In this document: piece by piece, positions 36,277-43,829 of the stretch
How positions within the stretch are numbered: the first letter of the stretch is position 1
Layout of the letters: the number at the start of each line of letters is the position of its first letter
Source: Pseudonocardia cypriaca
Lineage (GTDB): Bacteria; Actinomycetota; Actinomycetes; Mycobacteriales; Pseudonocardiaceae
DNA: 64,000 nucleotides
Reading direction: 5' to 3'
Assembly: GCF_006717045.1 (NCBI RefSeq)
Contig: NZ_VFPH01000001.1
Location: forward strand, 496,001 to 560,000
Translations under genes and position numbers: made by a program
Notes under the pieces: generated by a model
What the model was told of the DNA's origin: nothing
The model's database searches: none
What the model saw: only the letters and a program-made list of their open reading frames with translations

Positions 36277-37077
36277 TCAGGCCCCGAGGGCGACGGCCAG
36301 CAGGCGGGCGAGTACCCGCACGGCGGCGACGTCCGCCTCGGTGAGGTCGCCGACCTCGAGGCCGTCGACGGTGAGGATGCCGAACTGCCGGGCCTCGGTG
36401 GCCACCGGAACCGCGATGAACGTGCGGTAGGCATGCCCGCCGGGCTCCCAGCCGGGCGGGGACTCGGCCCGTGTGTCGGCGCAGAACAGGTCCTCGCGGC
36501 GGGCGAGCAGGCCGAGTGCGAAGTCGCCCAGGTCGGTGCCGGCCACGAACGTGGTACGCGGCTCCTCGGCGCGCCCGTGGAAGCCGGCCGGCACCAGCCG
36601 GCGCGGCCGCTCCTCGCCGAGCGCGAAGTAGCAGGAGCGCAGTCGGTCGGCCCCGAGCACCTCCGCGGCGGCCGACAACACGACGGCCTTGGCCTGGCCC
36701 TGCAGCTCGCCCGCCTCGCGCCCGCGGGCCCAGCGGCGCTGGTCGGTGATCCGGCCGATGAGGTAGGTGAGCGGTTCGAGCGCGTCGTTGAGCACGAGCT
36801 GGATGCGCGCGGCCTCCTCCTCGGCGATCTGCTCCGCGCTGCCGGCCCGCACGCGCGCGTTGTGCTCGGCGCGCAGCGGGATGCCGACCGCGAGCGCGGT
36901 GAGCACGGCGCCCGCGGCTGCCGTGAGCGTGAACGACCAGCCGGAGAGGTCGTTGGCGACCGCGCCGAGCACCCAGGCCGCTGTGGCCGCGGTGACCGCG
37001 ACCGGGCGCGCCGCGGCCCGGACCAGTTCGGTGGTTCGTCCCCCCATCGCGGGGAGCGTAGCGGCGGGGTCCGTCAC
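36277..37077 (-). CDS. Membrane-anchored GAF-domain protein
   Basis: A 266-residue protein with two N-terminal membrane helices (~25-70), a short coiled stretch rich in Glu (AEQIAEEEAARIQ) and a GAF domain (~130-266; TYLIGRITDQRR, LRSCYFALGEERPRRLV, HAYRTFIAVPV, GILTVDG). No output domain is present, so it likely senses a small molecule or redox state for a partner. GTG 37077 is given as start; ATG 37047 would also keep both helices. Confidence 0.72.
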   Translation of the reverse strand: MTDPAATLPAMGGRTTELVRAAARPVAVTAATAAWVLGAVANDLSGWSFTLTAAAGAVLTALAVGIPLRAEHNARVRAGSAEQIAEEEAARIQLVLNDALEPLTYLIGRITDQRRWARGREAGELQGQAKAVVLSAAAEVLGADRLRSCYFALGEERPRRLVPAGFHGRAEEPRTTFVAGTDLGDFALGLLARREDLFCADTRAESPPGWEPGGHAYRTFIAVPVATEARQFGILTVDGLEVGDLTEADVAAVRVLARLLAVALGA

Positions 37078-37194
37078 GGCCCGGCACCGGCGGTCGCTCG
37101 GGCGCGTGGCGAAAGTCGGCCCGAAAGTACCAAGATCGTGCGCGTCCGCCCATCCCGATTACTCCTGGTGGCCGTTTTCGGGGTACTGCATGGT

Positions 37195-37210
37195 GACACC
37201 CGTTGGTGTC
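37195..37210. promoter_or_regulatory. Short dyad in the 288-bp spacer before the acetate-symporter genes
   Basis: GACACC-CGTT-GGTGTC, a perfect 6-bp inverted repeat. It lies in the non-coding stretch 37078-37365 that separates the GAF gene from the DUF485/symporter pair. Nothing else recognisable was found in that stretch. Candidate operator only. Confidence 0.3.
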
Positions 37211-37365
37211 CCACGTACCTTCACCCGGTCGGGTCTGCCCTGGTCGGAATGGCGCTCCCCATCGTGCCCGAAATCGATCTTGCACGTCATCGATCGCGGA
37301 ACCGGTCGATGGTGCGGTCGTTGCACCCGGCTGCAGACACCTCGAATGATTTGGGACGGTGCCGG

Positions 37366-37680
37366 GTGAGAGAAGTGCAGACGCTCCACGAGCGGGTGCA
37401 GGCCAGCCCCGAGTTCGCCGAGCTGCGGTCCCGGCTGCGGCGGTTCGTGTTCCCGATGAGCGCGGCGTTCATGCTCTGGTACCTGGGCTACGTCCTGATG
37501 GCCTCCTACGCGCCGGAGGTCATGGGCATCCGGCTGTTCGGCTACATCAACGTGGGCATCATCGTCGGCCTGCTGCAGTTCGTCTCGACGTTCGTGATCA
37601 CCGGGCTCTACGTGCGCTACGCCGACACCCGGCTCGATCCCGTCGCGGAGTCCATCCGCATCCGCATGGAGGGCAACTGA
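37366..37680 (+). CDS. DUF485 membrane protein (YjcH-like)
   Basis: A 104-residue protein with two membrane helices (SAAFMLWYLGYVLMASYAP and VGIIVGLLQFVSTFVITGL) and the DUF485 signature SPEFAELRSRLRRFVFPM. DUF485 proteins stand next to ActP-type acetate symporters in many bacteria and probably assist them. GTG start at 37366; a longer frame upstream lacks similarity. Its TGA shares a base with the ATG of the symporter gene. Confidence 0.87.
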   Translation: MREVQTLHERVQASPEFAELRSRLRRFVFPMSAAFMLWYLGYVLMASYAPEVMGIRLFGYINVGIIVGLLQFVSTFVITGLYVRYADTRLDPVAESIRIRMEGN

Positions 37681-39407
37681 TGTCCGAGAAGCTCGGCAGT
37701 CCGGTCATCAACATCTCCGTCTTCGCGGCGTTCGTGCTCGTGACGCTCGTCGTGGTCTTCCGGGTGAGCCGGAGCAACAAGACCGCCTCCGACTACTACG
37801 CGGCCGGGCGGTCGTTCACCGGCCCCCAGAACGGCGTGGCGATCGCCGGTGACTACCTGTCCGCGGCGTCGTTCCTCGGCATCGCCGGCGCGATCGCGGT
37901 GAACGGCTACGACGGGTTCCTGTACTCGATCGGCTTCCTCGTCGCGTGGCTGGTGGCGTTGCTGCTGGTGGCCGAGCTGCTGCGCAACACCGGCAAGTTC
38001 ACGATGGGTGACGTGCTGAGCTTCCGGATGCGGCAGCGTCCGGTGCGGGCGGCCGCGGCCACCTCCACCCTCGTCGTGTCGCTGTTCTACCTGCTGGCGC
38101 AGATGGCGGGCGCGGGCGCGCTGATCGCGCTGCTGCTGCAGATCCCGAACAGCAACACGCTCGGGCAGGGCATCGTGATCGCGGTCGTCGGCCTCCTGAT
38201 GATCGTCTACGTGCTGGTGGGCGGCATGAAGGGCACCACGTGGGTGCAGATCATCAAGGCGGGTCTGCTGCTCGTGGGCGCCGCGACGCTGGTGACCTGG
38301 GTGCTCGGCCGGCACGCGTTCGACCTCTCCGCGCTGCTCGGTGAGGCGGTGGAGAAGAACCCCTCGATGCAGACGCCCACGGGCGCGGTGAAGGAGCTGG
38401 GGGACCGGCTGCTCATCCCGGGCCTGCAGTACGGCGCGTCCGACCTCGCCAAGATCGACTTCCTGTCGCTCGGCCTCGCGCTGGTGCTCGGCACCGCGGG
38501 CCTGCCGCACATCCTGATGCGCTTCTACACGGTGCCGAACGCCAAGGAGGCGCGGCGCTCGGTGGTGTGGGCGATCTGGCTGATCGGCGTCTTCTACCTG
38601 TTCTCGCTGGTGCTGGGCTACGGCGCGGCCGCGCTCGTGCCCGGCGGGGCGGAGCGGATCGCGAACGCTCCCGGCGGCACCAACTCCGCGGCGCCGCTGC
38701 TGGCGTACCAGCTCGGCGGGGAGTTCATGCTCGGGATCATCTCGGCGATCGCGTTCGCCACGATCCTCGCGGTGGTGGCCGGGCTGACGATCACCGCCTC
38801 GGCGTCCTTCGCCCACGACGTGTACGCCAACGTCATCAAGCGGGGCACCGCGGCCCCGGATGCCGAGGTCCGGGTCGCGCGTCGCACCGCAGTGCTCGTC
38901 GGCGTGGTGGCGGTCGGCGCGGGGATCCTCGCCCGCAACCAGAACGTGGCGTTCCTGGTGGCGCTCGCGTTCGCGGTGGCGGCGTCGGCGAACCTGCCGA
39001 CGCTGCTCTACTCGCTGTTCTGGAAGCGGTTCAACACCATGGGCGCGCTGTTCAGCATCTACGGCGGCCTGGGCATCAGCGTGGCGCTGATCCTGCTGTC
39101 GCCCGCGGTGTCCGGACGACCCACGTCGATGGTGCCGAACCTCGACTTCGCCGTCTTCCCGCTGGCCAACCCGGGCCTGGTGTCCATCCCGGCGTCGTTC
39201 CTGCTCGGGGCGATCGGCACCCTCTTCGGGCGCAAGGACGAGGGAGCCGACGCGCGGCAGGCGGAGATGGAGGTCCGCGCACTGACCGGTGCGGGCTCGG
39301 AGAAGGCGACGGCGCCGAAGACGGCCCCCCTGCCCAAGCTGCCGACCGACCCGTGGACCGGTCGCGAAGTCCAGCAAGGTGGCTTCACCGGCGCAGCGCG
39401 GCAGTAG
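37680..39407 (+). CDS. actP: Cation/acetate symporter of the sodium:solute (SSS) family
   Basis: A 575-residue transporter with about thirteen membrane helices. SSS-family landmarks: ASDYYAAGRSFTGPQNGVAIAGDYLSA split across helix 1-2, GFLVAWLVALLLVAELLRN, GGMKGTTWVQIIKAGLL and GLPHILMRFYTVP. These match ActP-type acetate/glycolate symporters, which use Na+ or H+ gradients. The ATG overlaps the DUF485 stop by one base (TGATG), so the two are coupled. The C-terminal ~60 residues are a charged Ala/Pro-rich tail. Confidence 0.9.
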   Translation: MSEKLGSPVINISVFAAFVLVTLVVVFRVSRSNKTASDYYAAGRSFTGPQNGVAIAGDYLSAASFLGIAGAIAVNGYDGFLYSIGFLVAWLVALLLVAELLRNTGKFTMGDVLSFRMRQRPVRAAAATSTLVVSLFYLLAQMAGAGALIALLLQIPNSNTLGQGIVIAVVGLLMIVYVLVGGMKGTTWVQIIKAGLLLVGAATLVTWVLGRHAFDLSALLGEAVEKNPSMQTPTGAVKELGDRLLIPGLQYGASDLAKIDFLSLGLALVLGTAGLPHILMRFYTVPNAKEARRSVVWAIWLIGVFYLFSLVLGYGAAALVPGGAERIANAPGGTNSAAPLLAYQLGGEFMLGIISAIAFATILAVVAGLTITASASFAHDVYANVIKRGTAAPDAEVRVARRTAVLVGVVAVGAGILARNQNVAFLVALAFAVAASANLPTLLYSLFWKRFNTMGALFSIYGGLGISVALILLSPAVSGRPTSMVPNLDFAVFPLANPGLVSIPASFLLGAIGTLFGRKDEGADARQAEMEVRALTGAGSEKATAPKTAPLPKLPTDPWTGREVQQGGFTGAARQ

Positions 39408-39429
39408 CGCCACCCTGCCGGCACTCCTC

Positions 39430-40635
39430 CTAGAAGTTGCCCCGCTTCGCCTGCTCCCGCTCGATCGCCTCGAACAGGGCCTGGAAGTTGCCCTTGCCGA
39501 AGCCGAGCGAGCCGTGCCGCTCGATCAGCTCGAAGAACACCGTGGGGCGGTCGCCGATCGGCTTGGTGAAGATCTGCAGCAGGTAGCCGTCCTCGTCGCG
39601 GTCGACGAGGATCCCGCGCTTCTGCAGCTCCTCGATCGGCACCCGGACCTCCCCGATCCGCGCGCGCAGGGCGGGGTCGGTGTAGTACGAGTCGGGCGTG
39701 TCCAGGAACTCGACGCCCGCGTCGCGCAGCGCGTCGACGGTGCGGACGATGTCGTTCGTGGCCAGTGCGAGGTGCTGCGCGCCGGGGCCGCCGTAGAACT
39801 CCAGGTACTCGTCGATCTGCGAGCGCTTCTTGCTGATCGCGGGCTCGTTCAGCGGGAACTTGACGCGGTGGTTGCCGCTGGCCACCACCTTGCTCATCAG
39901 GGCCGAGTACTCGGTGGCGATGTCGTCGCCGATGAACTCCGCCATGTTCGTGAAGCCCATGACCCGGTGGTAGAAGCCCACCCACTCGTCCATGTGACCC
40001 AGCTCCACGTTCCCGACGACGTGGTCGAGCGCCTGGAAGAGCCGCTTGGGTGCGCCGTCGGGCTTGCGGCGGGTGGAGGTGCGGGCCACGTAGCCGGGCA
40101 GGTAGGGGCCGGTGTAGCGGGAGCGGTCCACGAGCGTGTGCCGGGTCTCGCCGTACGTGGCGATCGCGGCGAGCCGGACGGTGCCGTGCTCGTCGGAGAC
40201 GTCGTGCGGCTCCTCGAGCACCGTCGCGCCCTGGGCCTTGGCATGACGGATGCAGCGGTCGACGTCGGGCACCTCGAGCGCGATGTCGACGATCCCGTCG
40301 CCGTGGCGGCGGTGGTGGTCGATGATCGGGCTGGCCGGGTCGACCCCGCCCTTCAGCACGAACCGCACCGCGCCGGAGCGCAGCACGTAGGCGTGGTGGT
40401 CGCGGTTACCGGTCTCCGGGCCCGAGTACGCCACCAGCTCCATGCCGAACGCGAGCTGGTAGAACGCGGCCGCCTGGGTGGCGTTGCCGACGGCCCACAC
40501 GACGGCGTCCCAGCCGGTGACCGGGAACGGGTCGCCGTCCGCGTCGTACTCGACGAGCCCGACGAGCTGGCGCAGCTGGTCGAGGTCGAGCTCGGCCAGG
40601 CGTTCCTGACTGGTGAGGGTCTGCTCGATGGCCAT
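39430..40635 (-). CDS. hppD: 4-hydroxyphenylpyruvate dioxygenase
   Basis: A 401-residue non-haem iron dioxygenase that turns 4-hydroxyphenylpyruvate into homogentisate in tyrosine breakdown. The three iron ligands are visible: His in LDHVVGNVELGHMDEW, His in GAQHLALATNDI, Glu in VFFELIERHG; the GFGKGNFQALFEAIEREQ tail closes the active site as in known enzymes. Start at 40635. Divergently transcribed from an Lrp/AsnC regulator 110 bp away, which likely controls it in response to an aromatic amino acid. Confidence 0.95.
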   Translation of the reverse strand: MAIEQTLTSQERLAELDLDQLRQLVGLVEYDADGDPFPVTGWDAVVWAVGNATQAAAFYQLAFGMELVAYSGPETGNRDHHAYVLRSGAVRFVLKGGVDPASPIIDHHRRHGDGIVDIALEVPDVDRCIRHAKAQGATVLEEPHDVSDEHGTVRLAAIATYGETRHTLVDRSRYTGPYLPGYVARTSTRRKPDGAPKRLFQALDHVVGNVELGHMDEWVGFYHRVMGFTNMAEFIGDDIATEYSALMSKVVASGNHRVKFPLNEPAISKKRSQIDEYLEFYGGPGAQHLALATNDIVRTVDALRDAGVEFLDTPDSYYTDPALRARIGEVRVPIEELQKRGILVDRDEDGYLLQIFTKPIGDRPTVFFELIERHGSLGFGKGNFQALFEAIEREQAKRGNF

Positions 40636-40745
40636 GCGTGAAGGACAGCTCATCCGAGAAGTGCTGCGCAACTGTCCGTTCCACAGCTGGCAGTCCTGAA
40701 CGGATTGTGCCTTGATCGGCCGAGTCAGCTGTACAGTCCGCCCAC

Positions 40746-41243
40746 ATGGAGCTGGACGCGCTGGACGTCGACCTGATCAGGGCGTTGCGCGCGAGCCCGC
40801 GAGCCGGGGTGCTGGAGCTCTCGCGCACGCTGGGCGTGGCGCGCGGCACCGCGCAGGCGCGGCTGGACCGGCTGGAGCGCGAGGGCGTCATCACCGGCTA
40901 CGGGCCCGACGTCGACCTGGCCGCTGCCGGCTACCCGGTGCAGGCCTTCGCCACGCTGGAGATCGCGCAGGGCCAGCTGGCGGACGTCGCCGCTGAGCTC
41001 GCCGCCCTGCCCGCCGTGCTGGAGGCGTACGCCACCACCGGCTCGTCCGACGTGCTCTGCCGCCTCGGCGCGTCGTCGCACCAGGACCTGCAGGACACCC
41101 TGCTCGCGCTCGGCCGCAGCCCCACCATCGCCCGCTCGACGAGCGTGGTGGTGCTGTCGGTCGTGGTGGCGCCCCGCGTACTGCCGCTGCTGGCGGCCCG
41201 GCCGCGCAGCGGGCCCAGCCGCGCGCCCGCGTACCGGGGCTGA
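40746..41243 (+). CDS. Lrp/AsnC-family transcriptional regulator
   Basis: A 165-residue regulator with an N-terminal helix-turn-helix (LDVDLIRALRASPRAGVLELSRTLGVARGTAQARLDRL) and a C-terminal RAM/effector domain (QAFATLEIAQGQLADVAAEL, EAYATTGSSDVLCRLGA). Divergent from hppD, with three ACAGCT/CAGCTG-type half-sites in the shared 110-bp spacer (40645, 40683, 40726). Its likely role is control of hppD. Confidence 0.88.
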   Translation: MELDALDVDLIRALRASPRAGVLELSRTLGVARGTAQARLDRLEREGVITGYGPDVDLAAAGYPVQAFATLEIAQGQLADVAAELAALPAVLEAYATTGSSDVLCRLGASSHQDLQDTLLALGRSPTIARSTSVVVLSVVVAPRVLPLLAARPRSGPSRAPAYRG

Positions 41244-41245
41244 GG

Positions 41246-42217
41246 TCACGGGCGGAGGGCCAGCTTGCCGACGGTGGCCCGTGCCTCGAGCTCGGCGAGG
41301 ACCTTCGGCCCGTCGGCCAGGTCGTGGACGGTGGGCTGCCCCGGCGGGTAGACGCTGGTGGCGACGAGCGCGGCCAGCTCGGCCATGAGCTCGGCGAAGA
41401 GGTCGGGCGCCGCCTGGCTCAGGATGCCGATGTGCAGGCCGATCAGGTGGACGGGGTGCGTGAAGTTCAGGTCCCGGTTGCTGATCGTGGCCTCGCCACC
41501 GGCCACGCCGTACACGACCATCCGCCCGGTGATCCGCCTGGTGGCCGCCAGCGCGGCCCCGAACGTGTCCCCGCCGACGGACTCCAGCACGAGGTCGGCC
41601 CCGCGACCTGCGGTGCGCCGCAGCACCTCGGCCGCCATGTCCCCGGTGCGCTGGTCGACGACGTGGTCGGCGCCCAGCGCCCGCACCACCTCGTGCTTGC
41701 CCGCCGACGCCGTCCCGATCACGGTTGCGCCGTGGTGCCTCGCCATGCGCACCGCCGCCTGCCCGACGCCGCCGGCCGCCGCCTGGACGAGCACGGTCTC
41801 GCCTTCCGCGACCCGGCCGAGCCGGAGCGCGGCGAGCGCGGTGGCCCAGTTCAGGACGAGACCGAGGCTCTGCTCGTCGGTCCAGCCTGCGGGAACCGGG
41901 GCGAGCCCGGCGGCCGGCAGCACCACGTACTCGGCGAAGGCGCCGGGGCCCGTCCCGATGACGTGGTCGCCCCGCTCGAAGCCGGTCACACCCGGCCCGA
42001 TCGCGATCACCTCGCCGGCCGCCTCGAAACCGGCGATGTAGGGCGCCCGCGGCCCGCCGACGTAGGTGCCCCGGGTCTGCATGACGTCGGCGAAGTTGAC
42101 GCCCGCTGCGCCGACCCGGATCAGGACCTCGCCCGTGCCCGGGGCCGGGACGGGGACGTCGGTGATCAGGCGCATGGCCTGCGGACCGGTCAGGGCCGTC
42201 TGCTGGAGAGCTCGCAT
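41246..42217 (-). CDS. NADPH:quinone oxidoreductase-type (zinc-free MDR) dehydrogenase
   Basis: A 323-residue medium-chain reductase. Quinone-reductase features: VGAAGVNFADVMQTRGTY, the GFEAAGEVIAIGPGVTGF strand, the Rossmann loop VLVQAAAGGVGQAAVRMARHHG and SVGGDTFGAALAA. Zinc-binding cysteines are absent. Probably reduces quinones or enones with NADPH. It is divergent from a MerR regulator with a CACACGTGTG palindrome between, so the pair looks like a detoxification unit. Confidence 0.88.
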   Translation of the reverse strand: MRALQQTALTGPQAMRLITDVPVPAPGTGEVLIRVGAAGVNFADVMQTRGTYVGGPRAPYIAGFEAAGEVIAIGPGVTGFERGDHVIGTGPGAFAEYVVLPAAGLAPVPAGWTDEQSLGLVLNWATALAALRLGRVAEGETVLVQAAAGGVGQAAVRMARHHGATVIGTASAGKHEVVRALGADHVVDQRTGDMAAEVLRRTAGRGADLVLESVGGDTFGAALAATRRITGRMVVYGVAGGEATISNRDLNFTHPVHLIGLHIGILSQAAPDLFAELMAELAALVATSVYPPGQPTVHDLADGPKVLAELEARATVGKLALRP

Positions 42218-42236
42218 GCATCTACGGTGAAACCAT

Positions 42237-42246
42237 CACACGTGTG
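42237..42246. promoter_or_regulatory. MerR operator candidate
   Basis: CACACGTGTG, a perfect 10-bp palindrome (TCACACGTGTGTGA in context) midway between the divergent quinone reductase and MerR genes. MerR proteins bind such dyads inside promoters with long spacers. Confidence 0.5.
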
Positions 42247-42271
42247 TGAAGGTCGATATGAGGTGGAGCAC

Positions 42272-42625
42272 ATGCGGATCGGGCAGCTGGCGGAGCGCAC
42301 CGGCACCTCCCGCCGGCTGCTGCGCTACTACGAGGAGCAGGAGCTGATCACGTCCGGCCGCAGCGCCAACGGGTACCGCGAGTACGACGAGGCCTGCGTG
42401 GACCGGGTCCTGCAGATCCGTGGACTCCTCGACTCCGGGCTGCCCACCCGCGTGATCAAGCAGATCCTGCCGTGCCTCACCACGGGGGCGATCCACGTCG
42501 CCGACGCGACGCCCGAGACCATCGCGATCCTGGAACGCGAGCGCGCCAGCATGTCCGCGCGCATCGAGTGCCTCGTCCGCAACCGCGACGCGATCTCCGG
42601 GTACCTGGACGCGGTGCGCGGCTAG
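42272..42625 (+). CDS. MerR-family transcriptional regulator
   Basis: A 117-residue regulator: MRIGQLAERTGTSRRLLRYYEEQ is the classic MerR winged-helix start, followed by RSANGYREYDEACVDRVLQIRGLLDSGLP and a coiled dimerisation helix. There are no metal-binding cysteines in metal-sensor positions; PCLTTGA has a single Cys. GGTGGAG precedes the ATG. Divergent from the quinone reductase it probably regulates. Confidence 0.9.
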   Translation: MRIGQLAERTGTSRRLLRYYEEQELITSGRSANGYREYDEACVDRVLQIRGLLDSGLPTRVIKQILPCLTTGAIHVADATPETIAILERERASMSARIECLVRNRDAISGYLDAVRG

Positions 42626-42628
42626 GCC

Positions 42629-43780
42629 CTAGGCGCCCCGCAGACGGGCCCACGCCGTCAGCGACTCCTCCGTCAGCACCGCGTCCAGTGCCGTGGCGGC
42701 CGCCCCGTGCAGTGCGGCGTCGTCACCCAGCGCGGCGGTGCGCAGCGGGGGAGGGGCCGCACGGCGGAAGGTCATCAGCCCGTCGGTGAACGCCTCGGTG
42801 AACGCCTCGTTCGCAGCCGTCCGCAGCGGTGCCGCGAGGCCGCCGAGCGTCACGACCTCGGGGTCGAGGGCGTTGACGAGGCCGGCGATCCCCGTGCCGA
42901 GGCTTCCCGCGGCGCGGTCGACGGCGGCGCGGGCGGCGTGCCCGGTCCGACCAAGGACGGCGAGGGCGTACGTCCGGGGATCGGACGGCGGCGGCTCGCC
43001 GAGGTGGCGGGCGAGCGCGCGGCCGTCGACGGTGAGGTCCCAGCAGCCCTTTGCGCCGCACGGGCAGCGCAGCGCGTGGTCGCCGAAGGGCAGGTGACCG
43101 AACTCGCCGCCTGCGCCGGTGGCCCCGCGCACCGGCTGCCCGCCGACCACCAGCGTTCCGCCGACCCCGACCTCCACCGTGACGTGCAGCGCGGTGCCCG
43201 CGCCCGCACCCGCGCCGTAGCGCGCCTCGGCGACGCCTGCGAGGGTGGCGTCGTTGTCGATGCGCAGCGGCACGCCGGGCAGGCCGAGTGGCGTGAGGTC
43301 GACGCGGCCCCAGCCAAGGGTGGAGGCCTGCACCACCCGCCCGTCCTGCACGGTGGCCGCGACCGCGACGGCGACCGCGCGCACCCGATCGCCCAGCCGC
43401 GCGTGCGCGCGGCGGACCGCCGCCGCGATGGTGGCAACGGCCTGCTCGGGCTCGCGGCTGGTGTGCGGGGCGGCCTCCAGCACGGCGGGGCGGCCGTCGA
43501 GGCCTGCGAGCGCGCAGCGCCAGTCCTCGTAGCGCAGGTCGACGGCGACGACGACCGGGCCGTCGGGGTGCGGCCCGAGCACGGTGGTGGGCCGGCCCCG
43601 GCCGGTCGCGGCCGCCGGGGTCTCGGTGAGCAGCGCGAGCTCGCGCAGCCTGGCGGTGATGTCGGTGGCCGAACCGCTGGAGAGCCCGAGCCGCTGCGCC
43701 ACCGCTGCCCTGGTGACACCGGGCGTGCGGCGCATCTCGGCGAGAACGCCGAGCGCCCCGTGCCAGCGCGGGGTTGCCAT
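42629..43780 (-). CDS. ROK-family transcriptional regulator
   Basis: A 383-residue NagC/XylR-type regulator: an N-terminal winged helix (TRAAVAQRLGLSSGSATDITARL) and a sugar-kinase-like ROK domain with VVVAVDLRYEDWR, DNDATLAGVAEARYGAG, GGEFGHLPFGDHALRCPCGAKGCW (zinc cysteines) and DPEVVTLGGLA. Start at 43780, not the ATG 12 bp upstream, because GGGAGGCGAG lies just before it. Divergent from the HAD-GH13 gene by about 50 bp, so it likely controls that sugar operon. Confidence 0.9.
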   Translation of the reverse strand: MATPRWHGALGVLAEMRRTPGVTRAAVAQRLGLSSGSATDITARLRELALLTETPAAATGRGRPTTVLGPHPDGPVVVAVDLRYEDWRCALAGLDGRPAVLEAAPHTSREPEQAVATIAAAVRRAHARLGDRVRAVAVAVAATVQDGRVVQASTLGWGRVDLTPLGLPGVPLRIDNDATLAGVAEARYGAGAGAGTALHVTVEVGVGGTLVVGGQPVRGATGAGGEFGHLPFGDHALRCPCGAKGCWDLTVDGRALARHLGEPPPSDPRTYALAVLGRTGHAARAAVDRAAGSLGTGIAGLVNALDPEVVTLGGLAAPLRTAANEAFTEAFTDGLMTFRRAAPPPLRTAALGDDAALHGAAATALDAVLTEESLTAWARLRGA

Positions 43781-43829
43781 CTCGCCTCCCATGATTATGC
43801 TCGGACTCCGAGTTTAATCGGAGGTTGCC

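Noticed and set aside
36433..37365. Long plus-strand frame leading into the DUF485 gene
   Set aside because: It is antisense to the GAF protein and shows no domain before the DUF485 start at 37366.
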